This document shows, one piece after another, positions 28,173 to 36,950 of a stretch of 64,000 nt of DNA. The stretch covers positions 25,695 through 89,694 of the forward strand of contig JAPNUR010000005.1 in NCBI GenBank assembly GCA_026627385.1. The letters are read 5' to 3'. Below the pieces are notes generated by a model. It was not told the DNA's origin and did no database searches. It saw only the letters and a program-made list of their open reading frames with translations. The DNA is from Bacillota bacterium (GTDB lineage: Bacteria > Bacillota > Sulfobacillia > Sulfobacillales > Sulfobacillaceae). The position numbers and the translations under genes were made by a program. How positions within the stretch are numbered: position 1 is the first letter of the stretch; every line of letters starts with the position of its first letter.

Positions 28173-29105
28173 CTAGCGCCGGCCCTCTAACAGGGCACGC
28201 GCCTGTTCCACGTCGCGACCAATTTGGCGCCTCAGCGCCTCCGGACTCTCGAACTGCTGTTCGTCACGCACCCACGCTATCACGTCGAACTCCACGGTGC
28301 GTCCATAAAGGTCCCAGCTTACGGGCTCCAACGCGTGCACCTCCCAGCGCGGGCGCCCACCCCCAAATGTCGGGCGCACACCCCAATTGGCCACCGCCGG
28401 ATAGGTCTGCTCTTGAATGGTTAAAAACCCCGCATACACGCCAAAAGGCGGCATCACCTGAGTGCTGGGGGGTTCGAAATTCAGGGTCGGCACCGTCAGC
28501 GCCCGGCCGCGTTGCTCGCCAGGGCTGACCACTGCCGCCACGGTAAAGGGATGCCCTAAGAGGTCGATGGCCTCCGCCAGGTTGCCCGCCTGAATCAGCT
28601 GGCGAATCCATGAACTCGAAATGGGACGGTCGCTAGCGGCAGGTCGCTCAGGCGGCAGTACCTCCACGCGAATATGCTGGCGCAATCCCCAATCGCGCAA
28701 AAAATCCACCCGGCCCCGCCCACCGCGACCAAACGTAAAATTATCGCCCACCACCACATAGCGCGCTTGCAACTCTTCTCGTAAAACATGGTCTAAGAAC
28801 ACTTCCGGCTCCATGTCGCGAAAGGCCGGGGTGAATGGCAAGGTGACGATGTCTTGAGCCCCGGCCTCAGTCAGATAGCGCTGTTTTAAGGGATCTGGGG
28901 TAATTAAAAACCGATCAATAGACCCGCGTAAGATGAGCGCCGGATGGGGGTCAAAGGTCACGACCACCATGCCGAGTTGCTCAGCCACGGCAGCCTCCAG
29001 TGTGCGCGCAATGAGGGCTTGATGGCCACGGTGCACGCCATCAAAATTGCCAATAGTCACTGCCGTCGGGCCATTCGCCAAGCGCGCACTGCGGTGAGGA
29101 TTCAC
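28173..29105 (-). CDS. ribF: Bifunctional riboflavin kinase/FAD synthetase RibF
   Basis: A 310-residue enzyme converting riboflavin to FMN and FAD. The N-terminal adenylyltransferase has TIGNFDGVHRGHQAL and FTFGRGGRG; the C-terminal flavokinase has VSPGEQRGRALTVPTLNF and the ISSSWIRQLI bridge. The GTG at 29105 follows GGAGGGTGCCAG and overlaps the truB stop codon (GTGA). The truB-ribF-rpsO order is standard in Firmicutes. Confidence 0.97.
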   Translation of the reverse strand: MNPHRSARLANGPTAVTIGNFDGVHRGHQALIARTLEAAVAEQLGMVVVTFDPHPALILRGSIDRFLITPDPLKQRYLTEAGAQDIVTLPFTPAFRDMEPEVFLDHVLREELQARYVVVGDNFTFGRGGRGRVDFLRDWGLRQHIRVEVLPPERPAASDRPISSSWIRQLIQAGNLAEAIDLLGHPFTVAAVVSPGEQRGRALTVPTLNFEPPSTQVMPPFGVYAGFLTIQEQTYPAVANWGVRPTFGGGRPRWEVHALEPVSWDLYGRTVEFDVIAWVRDEQQFESPEALRRQIGRDVEQARALLEGRR

Positions 29106-29986
29106 CTGGCACCCTCCTTCACAGCCGCAAATACGGCACGATATCGCCAGGGCGGCCCTTGAATGACCGCCAAGAGCTGCCCCCCATGCGTGAGTGCCAC
29201 CACCGGCCCGCCCGCCGGGCCCCATTCGGCCAAACACCCTAGCTCGCCGTGCGATACGCGTTCGGCCATTTGCTCATCCACCTCGCGCACCGGCCACGGC
29301 CAGTAGGTGGACCACGACTCCAGCGCCGCCGGCCAAGCGCTCTCAAGCTGCTCCCACGTCACCCCGCGGCACCGATGCCAGGGGCCAACCTGTATCCGCT
29401 CCAACCATCGCACATGCAGAGCCACCCCTAAGATTTCCGCCCAATCGCGCACCAATGCGCGTATATATGTGCCACTGCCGACTTCAGCCTGAAAGGTCCA
29501 CCCCTCGGCGTCCACCTGAATGTCGGTAATCGCCTGTATCTCAACCCGGCGCGGTGCAGGCCATACCGGCTTTCCGCGTTGCACCAGCTGATACGACCGC
29601 CGCCCCTGCTGCTTGACAGCCGAGACCCGCGACGGGATTTGCCAACCGCTCAACCTCAGCCAACGAGCCGATTCCATCAAAGACTGGGGTGATACTAACC
29701 AGTGCCGGGAGCGGGCCACGACGCGCCCGCTCGCATCTCCTGTCGTGGTCATGGATCCTACGCTCACGCGCGTTTGGTACACCTTGGGTGTCAACACCAT
29801 ATAGGGCAATAACCGGGTACACACTCCTAACGCAATGGGCAAGACGCCGCTGGCATCCGGATCCAACGTCCCCGCATGCCCCACTTGCCGCACCCCGGTA
29901 ATCCGCCGGACCCTGGCCACGACATCATGTGAGGTGACGCCAACTGGTTTCAGGACATTGAGAAAGCCGCTAATCACAGGCACCAC
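29102..29986 (-). CDS. truB: tRNA pseudouridine-55 synthase TruB
   Basis: A 294-residue pseudouridine synthase acting on U55 of tRNA. It begins with FLNVLKPVGVTSHDVVARVR and has the catalytic-Asp motif GHAGTLDPDASGVL near residue 43. A C-terminal PUA-like region follows. The gene overlaps nrnA upstream by 17 nt and ribF downstream by 4 nt, so the three are surely one operon. Confidence 0.97.
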   Translation of the reverse strand: MVPVISGFLNVLKPVGVTSHDVVARVRRITGVRQVGHAGTLDPDASGVLPIALGVCTRLLPYMVLTPKVYQTRVSVGSMTTTGDASGRVVARSRHWLVSPQSLMESARWLRLSGWQIPSRVSAVKQQGRRSYQLVQRGKPVWPAPRRVEIQAITDIQVDAEGWTFQAEVGSGTYIRALVRDWAEILGVALHVRWLERIQVGPWHRCRGVTWEQLESAWPAALESWSTYWPWPVREVDEQMAERVSHGELGCLAEWGPAGGPVVALTHGGQLLAVIQGPPWRYRAVFAAVKEGAR

Positions 29987-30947
29987 CGCTAAGCGCCGCC
30001 AACACGCGGCTGGTCACCTCCTGGAGGGCTCCGCCCACAACAGCTGCCGCCGCGTACACGTGCCCCCCGCCCCCAAACGCTTGAGCCACCGCCGCTACAT
30101 TCCACGGAGCCTTGCCTCGCCAGCTGATTTTCACTTGGCCCGATTCCGCCATTTCCCGCACCAGGAAGGCCACTTGCACCGTGCTGACACTCAGCAAATG
30201 ATGCACAATGGTGTCCACCCCGCTCTCGTCAATGGCGAACTCGGCCATCCGCGCCCGCGGCACGGCCACCCAGGCAAAACGCTGGTCTTCGCTCACTTGC
30301 ATGGCGGTCAGCGCCCATCCCAAGAAACGCACCTCACCTAACGGCCGTTGATCCCAGATCAGGCGGTTCGCTTCACCTACATCCAACCCCGATTCTCGGG
30401 CTAGCCAATGGGCCATAGCCAGCGTGGGCGCCCGGGTATTGCGCTGACGAAAAGACAAGGTGTCAGTGGCCATGGCCGTCCACAAACATAATGCCTCTGG
30501 CGGCGTCACACCCCAGGCCGCATGTTGAAAGAGCCGCGCCACCATTTCACCCGTCGAGCTCATCTGACTGTCCACCCAATTGACGGTTCCAAAGCCCGGG
30601 TTCCCCAGATGATGGTCAATATTGATGAGCGGCAACCCGGTCCGCCAAAATGCGGGCGGCGCACCCAACCGACTGTCACTCGCGCAATCTAAGGCCACCG
30701 CCATATCGTACGGGTGCGCGAGAGCTTCGGCCCATCCCACAACCTCGTCCACGGCGGGTAAGAAATGCAGGCGCTGCGGCACGGCATCGAGGGCCACCCA
30801 GCGCACACGGTGCCCCTGGCGCCGCAACGCTAAGCCCAAGCCGAGGGCAGAGCCCGCGCTGTCGCCGTCAGGTGACACGTGCATCGCAATCAATATCGAC
30901 TGCGCACCGGTCAACAAAGCCGCAATCTGGTCTAACACGCTAGTCAT
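29970..30947 (-). CDS. nrnA: DHH-family nanoRNase/pAp phosphatase NrnA
   Basis: A 325-residue DHH/DHHA1 phosphoesterase that hydrolyses short oligonucleotides and pAp. The motifs are MHVSPDGDSAGSALG, ALDCASD, INIDHHLGN and the DHHA1 GGGGHVYAAAA near the C-terminus. ATG 30947 is chosen over 30956 because AGGA lies 8 nt upstream; it overlaps the rbfA stop codon region. It occupies the rbfA-truB interval, giving the infB-rbfA-nrnA-truB order common in Clostridia and relatives. Confidence 0.93.
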   Translation of the reverse strand: MTSVLDQIAALLTGAQSILIAMHVSPDGDSAGSALGLGLALRRQGHRVRWVALDAVPQRLHFLPAVDEVVGWAEALAHPYDMAVALDCASDSRLGAPPAFWRTGLPLINIDHHLGNPGFGTVNWVDSQMSSTGEMVARLFQHAAWGVTPPEALCLWTAMATDTLSFRQRNTRAPTLAMAHWLARESGLDVGEANRLIWDQRPLGEVRFLGWALTAMQVSEDQRFAWVAVPRARMAEFAIDESGVDTIVHHLLSVSTVQVAFLVREMAESGQVKISWRGKAPWNVAAVAQAFGGGGHVYAAAAVVGGALQEVTSRVLAALSGGACD

Positions 30948-31302
30948 GAGGCTCATCCTGCTGTTGACTCACTTGGCGAATGAGTTCTTGAATGTTTAAG
31001 CTCTCTTGGATTCCCGTGTCCTCGCGAAACACCATCTCAGGCGCCCTTCTAAGGCCTAAGCGCCGCGCCACTTCGCCTCGAAGGAAATGAGCCGCCTGCT
31101 TTAATCCCGTAAATGACGCCTCTTTTTCTTCACGGGTACCCATGACGCTCACGTAAATTCGCGCCTGGCTGAGGTCGCGCGACACTTCGACGCGGGTAAT
31201 GCTTACAAACCCGATGCGCGGGTCCTTCACCTCGGTCAACAGCATCTGCCCTAGTTCTCGTTGCATCAATTGGGCCACGCGCTCCGCCCGTGCCTGGTTC
31301 AT
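30940..31302 (-). CDS. rbfA: Ribosome-binding factor A
   Basis: A 120-residue KH-like protein needed for late 16S rRNA 5'-end maturation. The family pattern is clear: RVAQLMQRELGQMLLTEVKDPRIGFVSIT, then VSRDLSQARIYVSVMG. The ylxP gene that lies between infB and rbfA in Bacillus is absent; a 90-bp gap with a hairpin is found instead. It overlaps nrnA. Confidence 0.96.
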   Translation of the reverse strand: MNQARAERVAQLMQRELGQMLLTEVKDPRIGFVSITRVEVSRDLSQARIYVSVMGTREEKEASFTGLKQAAHFLRGEVARRLGLRRAPEMVFREDTGIQESLNIQELIRQVSQQQDEPHD

Positions 31303-31316
31303 GGCTCGCTGTTATT

Positions 31317-31340
31317 ACGGTGCACCAATCTCTGCACCGT
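31317..31340 (-). promoter_or_regulatory. 8-bp hairpin between infB and rbfA
   Basis: ACGGTGCA and TGCACCGT form a perfect stem with an 8-nt loop in the 90-bp gap, about 15 nt before the rbfA start on the minus strand. No T-run follows, so it may be a processing or stability element rather than a terminator. Confidence 0.4.
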
Positions 31341-31392
31341 ATCCTCCTTTCCGTGAGCCCCGTACGTCCTGCGACCCGGGGACACCCATCCA

Positions 31393-33969
31393 TCAACTGG
31401 CGCTGGCTTTGACCTCTTCTTGGGTAAACACTTCAAACACGTCGCCAACCTTAATGTCGTTGAATTTCTCAAGCCCTATACCACATTCGTATCCGCTGGC
31501 CACCTCGCGCACATCGTCCTTAAAGCGCTTAAGCGACGCAATCGCTCCCGTGTGCACGACGCTGCCATCCCGAATCACGCGCACCTGTCCGGAACGCAGA
31601 ATCTTTCCTTCCGTGACATAGCATCCGCCAACCGCGCCCACCTTGGGCACCCGAAAGACCTCCCGGACCTCGGCTCTGCCTAAGAAGAGTTCTTGATATT
31701 TGGGCGACAGCAATCCGGACAAGGCTTGCTTCACATCATCCAACGCCTCGTAAATGATGCGGTACTGACGAATATCCACATGCTCGCGCTCGGCCAATTG
31801 CCGCGCCTTCGACTCGATGCCGACTCCAAAGCCAATGATAATCGCACCGGATGCTTGCGCCAACATCACGTCCGACTCCGTGACCGACCCCACACCCGTG
31901 TGCAACACCCGCACGCGGGCTTCCTCATTCGACAGCTTGACCACCGATTGAGCCAACGCCTCGGCCGATCCATGCACATCTGCCTTGATGACCAGGTTCA
32001 GATCGCGCATCGCCTCGTCCTTCAACCGCTGGTAAAACTCGTCCAACGACACACCACGGGTGGCTCCATCTTGCGACTGGCGGCTGCGGTTGGCCCGCGC
32101 GTCGGCAATCGATTTGGCTTGACGCTCGTCCTCCAAAATGACAAAATCGTCACCCGCCTCCGGCAACTGGTTAAAGCCCAGCACCTCCACGGGCATGGAG
32201 GGTCCCACCTCTTTGACCCGCTCACCGCGGTCGTTAATGAGTGCCCGCACGCGCCCGTAAACTGACCCCGACAAAAACACGTCGCCGACCCTGAGAGTTC
32301 CGCGGCTCACCAACACCGTGGCGACTGGCCCCCGACCGCGGTCCAGTTGCGCCTCAATAATCGTGCCGGACGCCCGGCGGTTAGGGTTAGCCTTGAGCTC
32401 CATCATATCCGCCTGCAGCAAGATCGCCTCGAGCAACTGGTCAATGCCTTGGCCGGTGCGCGCTGAGACCGGGACCATCATGGCATCGCCCCCCCACTCG
32501 TCCGCAATCACGCCGTGTTCGGCTAGCTCCGTCCGCACGCGATCCGGATTAGCGTCCGGCAGGTCAATCTTGTTGATCGCCACCACAATTGGCACATTGG
32601 CAGCCTTCGCATGATTGATCGCTTCAATCGTTTGCGGCATCACACCGTCGTTAGCCGCGACCACCAAAACGGCAATATCCGTCACCTGGGCGCCGCGAGC
32701 ACGCATGGCGGTAAAGGCTTCATGTCCGGGCGTATCTAAAAACACAATGGAACGCCCGTGCCAGTCAATCACCGACGCGCCAATGTGCTGGGTAATCCCA
32801 CCCGCTTCGCTCTGAGTTACGCGCGTGGAGCGAATCTTGTCCAACAGCGAGGTTTTGCCGTGGTCGACGTGCCCCATCACCGTCACCACTGGAGGTCGCT
32901 CCCGCATGTCCTCAGGCCGATCTTCCTCGCCTTGCAGCAACAGCTCTTCACGCTCTTCGACGGAGGCGCGCTCTTCGACTTCGGCACCCATTTCCGTGGC
33001 CACAATAACTGCCGTCTCTTTATCGAGTTCGTGATTCACGCCCACCATCACCCCGAGGCCAATGAGGTGCTTGATGAGTTCGGTGGCTTTAGTCCCGAGT
33101 TGATCGGCTAAATCCTTCACAACAATGGGGCCGCTAATCACAATGCGCCGCTGAACGGGCGGCATCGGAGTTTCTGTGCGCGGAGTCTCATGCTTGTGGC
33201 TCTTCTTGCGCCGCTCGCTAATAAAATCGTCGTCCTCCATCCAACTGCGTCCGCTGCGCCGCGTGTCGTAATCGTTTTGACTCCGCTTATCGCGAAAGCC
33301 CCCTCGCCGGCTCTGTTCCTTGCCAGGCCTTACGGTCGTCGGCGGCGGGGGTGGCACTTGCAACGGCCGCCCTGTGCGGCCCACCCCGCTAGGACGACTA
33401 CTGGCCGCCGGTCGCGGTCCTTCGCGCCGGCCCCCGGGTGCCGGGCGAGTATTTCCCGCACTCGGCGCGGACGGCCTTGCGGGACCACCAGCCGGCCGTC
33501 GGTCCTGCGGCCGGGGATGATTAACAGCCGACGGCCGCGTCCCATAACTCGGTGATCCCGAGCGCTGCTCGGACGGCCCCTCCCGCCTGGGGGCGGCACT
33601 AGCTGCCGGACGGCTAGTGGGCGTGGTGGTTGCCGGGCGCGGCGCCATCGGCGGTCGCGCGGGCGTTTCCGGAGCCGGCCGCCGTTCGACCGCCACGGGC
33701 CGCGGAGGAACGGCGGGCCGGGTCACGGGGGCTGCGGGGGGTGTTTGCGGCCGCGGCGTTGGCTTCGGTTCGGGTTTGGGATCGGGCGGAAGCTTCCCCT
33801 CCATGATGTCCCGCACGGTTTTGACGGCTTCCGGCTCCACGGTGCTCATATGATTCTTGATGTTTTCCACTTTTAGCCGGTGTAGTAGGTCGATTAGACG
33901 GCGGCTGTCCAGCTTGAGCTCCTTGGCGAGCTCGTACACGCGAATCTTGTCCTTGTCTTTTTCTGTCAA
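31393..33969 (-). CDS. infB: Translation initiation factor IF-2
   Basis: An 858-residue initiation GTPase. It has an N-terminal IF2N segment, a ~200-residue Pro/Arg/Ala-rich linker, then the G domain with [15 protein letters not shown] near residue 363 and NKIDLPDAN, and two beta-barrel domains with [13 protein letters not shown] and [14 protein letters not shown]. It brings fMet-tRNA to the 30S subunit. TTG 33969 is preferred because GGGGGG precedes it; the longer frame to 34017 has no ribosome-binding site. The whole IF2N and part of the linker are also read in another frame by the 3' end of ylxQ. Confidence 0.98.
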   Translation of the reverse strand: MTEKDKDKIRVYELAKELKLDSRRLIDLLHRLKVENIKNHMSTVEPEAVKTVRDIMEGKLPPDPKPEPKPTPRPQTPPAAPVTRPAVPPRPVAVERRPAPETPARPPMAPRPATTTPTSRPAASAAPRREGPSEQRSGSPSYGTRPSAVNHPRPQDRRPAGGPARPSAPSAGNTRPAPGGRREGPRPAASSRPSGVGRTGRPLQVPPPPPTTVRPGKEQSRRGGFRDKRSQNDYDTRRSGRSWMEDDDFISERRKKSHKHETPRTETPMPPVQRRIVISGPIVVKDLADQLGTKATELIKHLIGLGVMVGVNHELDKETAVIVATEMGAEVEERASVEEREELLLQGEEDRPEDMRERPPVVTVMGHVDHGKTSLLDKIRSTRVTQSEAGGITQHIGASVIDWHGRSIVFLDTPGHEAFTAMRARGAQVTDIAVLVVAANDGVMPQTIEAINHAKAANVPIVVAINKIDLPDANPDRVRTELAEHGVIADEWGGDAMMVPVSARTGQGIDQLLEAILLQADMMELKANPNRRASGTIIEAQLDRGRGPVATVLVSRGTLRVGDVFLSGSVYGRVRALINDRGERVKEVGPSMPVEVLGFNQLPEAGDDFVILEDERQAKSIADARANRSRQSQDGATRGVSLDEFYQRLKDEAMRDLNLVIKADVHGSAEALAQSVVKLSNEEARVRVLHTGVGSVTESDVMLAQASGAIIIGFGVGIESKARQLAEREHVDIRQYRIIYEALDDVKQALSGLLSPKYQELFLGRAEVREVFRVPKVGAVGGCYVTEGKILRSGQVRVIRDGSVVHTGAIASLKRFKDDVREVASGYECGIGLEKFNDIKVGDVFEVFTQEEVKASAS

Positions 33970-34288
33970 GATGATTCCCCCTTCGGTCAATTGACGCGTT
34001 TTCAAGAATCCGCTCACTCAACTTGGGATCCAATATCGCAAGCACCGCGTGCGGTCCCATTCCGATGGCGTGACCCAATTGCACTTTCGTGCCCACCTGC
34101 ACGACCGGTACCCCCAAATCCTGGGCCCACAAGTGGTACTTGCGGTACAGTGCCTGCCCTGCATCTTCAGCCACAATCAACAGTTTCGCCTGGCGACGCG
34201 TCATCGCCATCCGCGTTTGATGGTCTCCAGGCGCCAACTTCCCTGCGCGACGCGCTAGGCCTAGGAGGTTCCACCAGGCCGGGGTCAT
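33614..34288 (-). CDS. ylxQ: L7Ae-like protein YlxQ with long out-of-frame extension over infB
   Basis: The first ~107 residues are a normal YlxQ/L7Ae RNA-binding protein (NLLGLARRAGKLAPGDHQT, LLIVAEDAGQALYRKY, VLAILDPKLSERIL). GGAGGGG precedes ATG 34288, which overlaps the ylxR stop codon. The family usually ends where infB begins, but here no stop codon occurs until 33614. About 118 further residues are therefore encoded in a different frame over the infB start and linker. That tail is Arg/Ala/Pro/Gln-rich and looks like a shadow of the GC-rich linker. Either a stop codon was lost or there is a sequence error; the core identification is firm, the C-terminus is not. Confidence 0.7.
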   Translation of the reverse strand: MTPAWWNLLGLARRAGKLAPGDHQTRMAMTRRQAKLLIVAEDAGQALYRKYHLWAQDLGVPVVQVGTKVQLGHAIGMGPHAVLAILDPKLSERILENASIDRRGNHLDRKRQGQDSRVRARQGAQAGQPPSNRPTTPAKSGKHQESYEHRGAGSRQNRAGHHGGEASARSQTRTEANAAAANTPRSPRDPARRSSAARGGRTAAGSGNARATADGAAPGNHHAH

Positions 34289-34554
34289 CGCACCCCTCCG
34301 TCCAGCTGCTGCAGCTCTTCGATCAACTCGGGGGTTAACGACACCTCCAGCGCCCGCTCGATCCGATGCGACTTTAACGCTTCTGCCACGCATGCCGGGG
34401 TCGGACAGAGGTAGGCGCCGCGCCCCGACACTTTGCCCCGTCGGTCAATCATGAGTTGCCCATCAACCTTGCGCACCACGCGCACCAACTCGCGCTTGGG
34501 CCGCGTGGTATGGCAGGCCACGCATGTCCGCATGGGAACTTTTTTAATGGTCAC
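34285..34554 (-). CDS. ylxR: YlxR family RNA-binding protein
   Basis: An 89-residue YlxR protein with the PMRTCVACHTTRPKRELVRVV motif, GRGAYLCP, and C-terminal helices. The fold carries a conserved Cys pair. GTG 34554 overlaps the nusA stop (GTGA) and lies 9 nt after GGAGG, better spaced than GTG 34560. It belongs to the nusA-ylxR-ylxQ-infB operon. Confidence 0.95.
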   Translation of the reverse strand: MTIKKVPMRTCVACHTTRPKRELVRVVRKVDGQLMIDRRGKVSGRGAYLCPTPACVAEALKSHRIERALEVSLTPELIEELQQLDGGVR

Positions 34555-35603
34555 GACCACAACCCTCCCCGCTCAACTTGCGACTCCGAGCGCAAATCGA
34601 CTCGCCACCCGGTGAGCTTCGCCGCCAGCCGCGCATTTTGCCCTTCCTTACCGATGCCGAGCGAGAGCTGGCTGTCGGGCACGATGGCGCGCGCCTGACG
34701 TGCTGCCTGGTCAATTTCCACCTCGGTGACATGTGCTGGGGATAAGGCGTGGGCGACAAATACCGCCGGATCCGGATCCCAGGCGATGATGTCCAGTTTT
34801 TCCCCTCTCAGCTCGTTGACAATTGCTTGCACCCGCTGACCTTTCGAACCCACGCACGCACCCACGGGGTCTACGTTGGGATCTTCGGACCAGACGGCAA
34901 TTTTTGTGCGAGCGCCGGCTTCACGCGCAATGCCGCGAATTTCCACGATGCCGTCATGAATCTCTGGCACTTCTAATTCAAACAGGCGGCGGATAAGCCC
35001 CGGATGACTGCGTGATAAATACACTTGTGGACCTTTGGTGGTCTTTTTGACTTCGACGACGTACAGTTTCACGCGCTCGCCTTGGCGTAAAACTTCCCCC
35101 GGCACTTGTTCACTGGGCATCAAAATGGCTTCTGTGCGACCTAAGTCAATAAAGACGAGGCCGCGCTCCACCCGCTGAACCAAACCGGTGACGATATCGC
35201 CCTCCCGTCCCGCGTACTCGTCGTAAATCATCCCCCGTTCGGCTTCGCGAATGCGCTGCACGATGACCTGTTTTGCCGTCTGCGCCGCAATGCGCCCAAA
35301 ATTTTTGGGAGTGATTTCAAATTCCACCACATCCCCTTCGATGGCCCCAGGTTGCACCGCCCTCGCTTCGTCGACGCTGACCTCCAGCCGGTGGTCGTGC
35401 ACATCGGACACGACGGTTTTTTGAGCATAAACCTCCGTTGCTCCCGTTTCCCGGTTAATCTTGACGCGAACATTTTGTGCGGAGCCGAAATTGCGCCGAT
35501 ACGCGGAAATCAAGGCCGACTCAATGGCTTGAAACAAAATTTCTTTGTCGACCCCTTTTTCCCGTTCGAGGTCATCCAGCGCACTCATCAACTCCTTGTT
35601 CAT
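34551..35603 (-). CDS. nusA: Transcription factor NusA
   Basis: A 350-residue NusA with N-terminal RNA polymerase-binding region, S1 domain (EGDIVTGLVQRVERGLVFIDLGRTEAIL) and two KH domains (VGACVGSKGQRVQAIVNEL; LSLGIGKEGQNARLAAKLTG). It modulates pausing, termination and antitermination. AAGGAGG lies at normal spacing before the ATG. It is first in the operon behind its own promoter and leader hairpin; rimP, normally immediately upstream, is missing. Confidence 0.98.
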   Translation of the reverse strand: MNKELMSALDDLEREKGVDKEILFQAIESALISAYRRNFGSAQNVRVKINRETGATEVYAQKTVVSDVHDHRLEVSVDEARAVQPGAIEGDVVEFEITPKNFGRIAAQTAKQVIVQRIREAERGMIYDEYAGREGDIVTGLVQRVERGLVFIDLGRTEAILMPSEQVPGEVLRQGERVKLYVVEVKKTTKGPQVYLSRSHPGLIRRLFELEVPEIHDGIVEIRGIAREAGARTKIAVWSEDPNVDPVGACVGSKGQRVQAIVNELRGEKLDIIAWDPDPAVFVAHALSPAHVTEVEIDQAARQARAIVPDSQLSLGIGKEGQNARLAAKLTGWRVDLRSESQVERGGLWS

Positions 35604-35641
35604 CCGGTCATCCTCCTTAAACCGTCGTCAGCCCTTGTCAA

Positions 35642-35671
35642 GCGAAAAGAGTGGGCTCATTCTCCCCACTC
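35642..35671 (-). terminator. Terminator-like hairpin in the nusA leader
   Basis: GAGTGGG and CCCACTC form a 7-bp stem with a 9-nt loop, followed by TTTTCGC, about 40 nt upstream of the nusA start codon. A hairpin of this kind is common ahead of rimP-nusA operons in Firmicutes. It may be an attenuator through which NusA controls its own operon. Confidence 0.55.
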
Positions 35672-35727
35672 CGAGTCACCAACTAGACCCATGCATCTTT
35701 GGCCCCACCGCGGCCATCACTCCCCAT

Positions 35728-35756
35728 ATCATACCATATTCCTGTGACCACAACAA
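35728..35756 (-). promoter_or_regulatory. Sigma-A promoter of the nusA-infB operon
   Basis: TTGTTG (35751-35756), 17-bp spacer, TATGAT (35728-35733) with an extended TG motif one base upstream of the -10. The leader RNA would be about 115 nt and includes the terminator-like hairpin at 35642-35671. The promoter lies just downstream of the MFS gene end. Confidence 0.65.
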
Positions 35757-35768
35757 CGACTCGCAACG

Positions 35769-36950
35769 TTACCCGCTGCTTCGCCAGGGTCTCCAGATGG
35801 CCGTCACGCCTAGAGTCGTGATCCATAAGACAGCGGCCCCTAAATAAAAGGGATGATTAGGCGCCTTAACCAGCAGCGGGCCCGACGCCAACGCCATAAC
35901 CGTTGCGCCCAGAGTCCCACTCGCTTGAAACCAGCTTTGGATTCCTCCCCGCAAGGGCTCGGGGGTATGATCCATCACCTGAGCTGACAGTGCCGGCCCG
36001 GTTAAGCTCATGGCAGCTGCCTCAACCACCGAGACAGCAATAGAAAACCAGGCCGAGTGCGATACTGCGTAGACGAACACGGTCGCGGTTTGCAACAACG
36101 TGCCGAAAACAATCACCTGGTGACGGTGACCCGGACGATCCGCAATCCTCCCGCCCACGAGATTGAAGACTAACAACGGTAGGCTAAACAACGTAAACGA
36201 CAGTCCAATCACCCAACGACTGGCGCCCAGCCACGCCATGTAAAGGCTCCAGCTGGTGTCGTACATCCCCGTGAGACCCGTCCAGGCAAACATCACCCAG
36301 AAATATGGCCACACCACGCGTAGCATCGGCCGCAAGGCACCCAACGACTGTTGCCAGGGGTAATGGTCTCGCCTGGCCGGGGCAATGAGCACGACACTCA
36401 CCCCCGTCGACAACAAATTCAACGCTGCTCCAATCACAAACGGTGCATCCAGCCCGAATGCGGCCCCAGCCACCCCTCCAATTACGGGGCCCACCGCAAA
36501 TCCCGCGCTACCGGCGGCCGCCATCAACCCATAGGCGCGCCCGCGGCGCTCGGGCGACACGAACTCGGCCACCAGCGCATTGGCAGCCGGGACCACAGCG
36601 GCGCTGCCCAGCCCCTGAACCACACGGCACAGCACATACCAATATGTAGCCCCATGCACCAGAAACCCAGCGGTACCCAAGGCTTCCGCGACGCTGCCGG
36701 CCACAATCAGCCATTTTAGGCCCACGGCATCAGCAATCGCTCCCAAACCCAACTGCGCCAAAAAGGACACTAAAGCGTACGACGCCGCCATCAGGCCCAT
36801 GGCCCCGCGTGGAAACCCGCGCGCGGTGACAAATTCCGGCAACAAGGGGAGAATGGCGCCAAATCCCGTTTGCACCACAAAATCAGCCAGCAATACGCCC
36901 CAAAAGGCCCGATCATGCGCCAACTGCGCGCGTTTGGGAACCGACGCCAT
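35769..36950 (-). CDS. MFS transporter (DHA1-like)
   Basis: A 393-residue permease with about 12 hydrophobic segments and the MFS motif between helices 2 and 3 (LGLGAIADAVGLKW) as well as SPERRGRAYG in the loop before helix 5. It resembles drug/metabolite efflux proteins; the substrate is unknown. Its ATG overlaps the polC stop codon by one base (TAATG), so it is translated from the polC transcript. It stands exactly where rimP is expected. Confidence 0.88.
   Translation of the reverse strand: MASVPKRAQLAHDRAFWGVLLADFVVQTGFGAILPLLPEFVTARGFPRGAMGLMAASYALVSFLAQLGLGAIADAVGLKWLIVAGSVAEALGTAGFLVHGATYWYVLCRVVQGLGSAAVVPAANALVAEFVSPERRGRAYGLMAAAGSAGFAVGPVIGGVAGAAFGLDAPFVIGAALNLLSTGVSVVLIAPARRDHYPWQQSLGALRPMLRVVWPYFWVMFAWTGLTGMYDTSWSLYMAWLGASRWVIGLSFTLFSLPLLVFNLVGGRIADRPGHRHQVIVFGTLLQTATVFVYAVSHSAWFSIAVSVVEAAAMSLTGPALSAQVMDHTPEPLRGGIQSWFQASGTLGATVMALASGPLLVKAPNHPFYLGAAVLWITTLGVTAIWRPWRSSG

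Noticed and set aside
30940..31392. A ylxP gene between infB and rbfA
   Set aside because: The gap is only 90 bp and holds a hairpin; no frame of suitable size exists.
33330..33599. Open frames in other phases over the infB linker
   Set aside because: They mirror the Pro/Arg/Ala-rich linker and lack ribosome-binding sites; shadows of a GC-rich repetitive segment.
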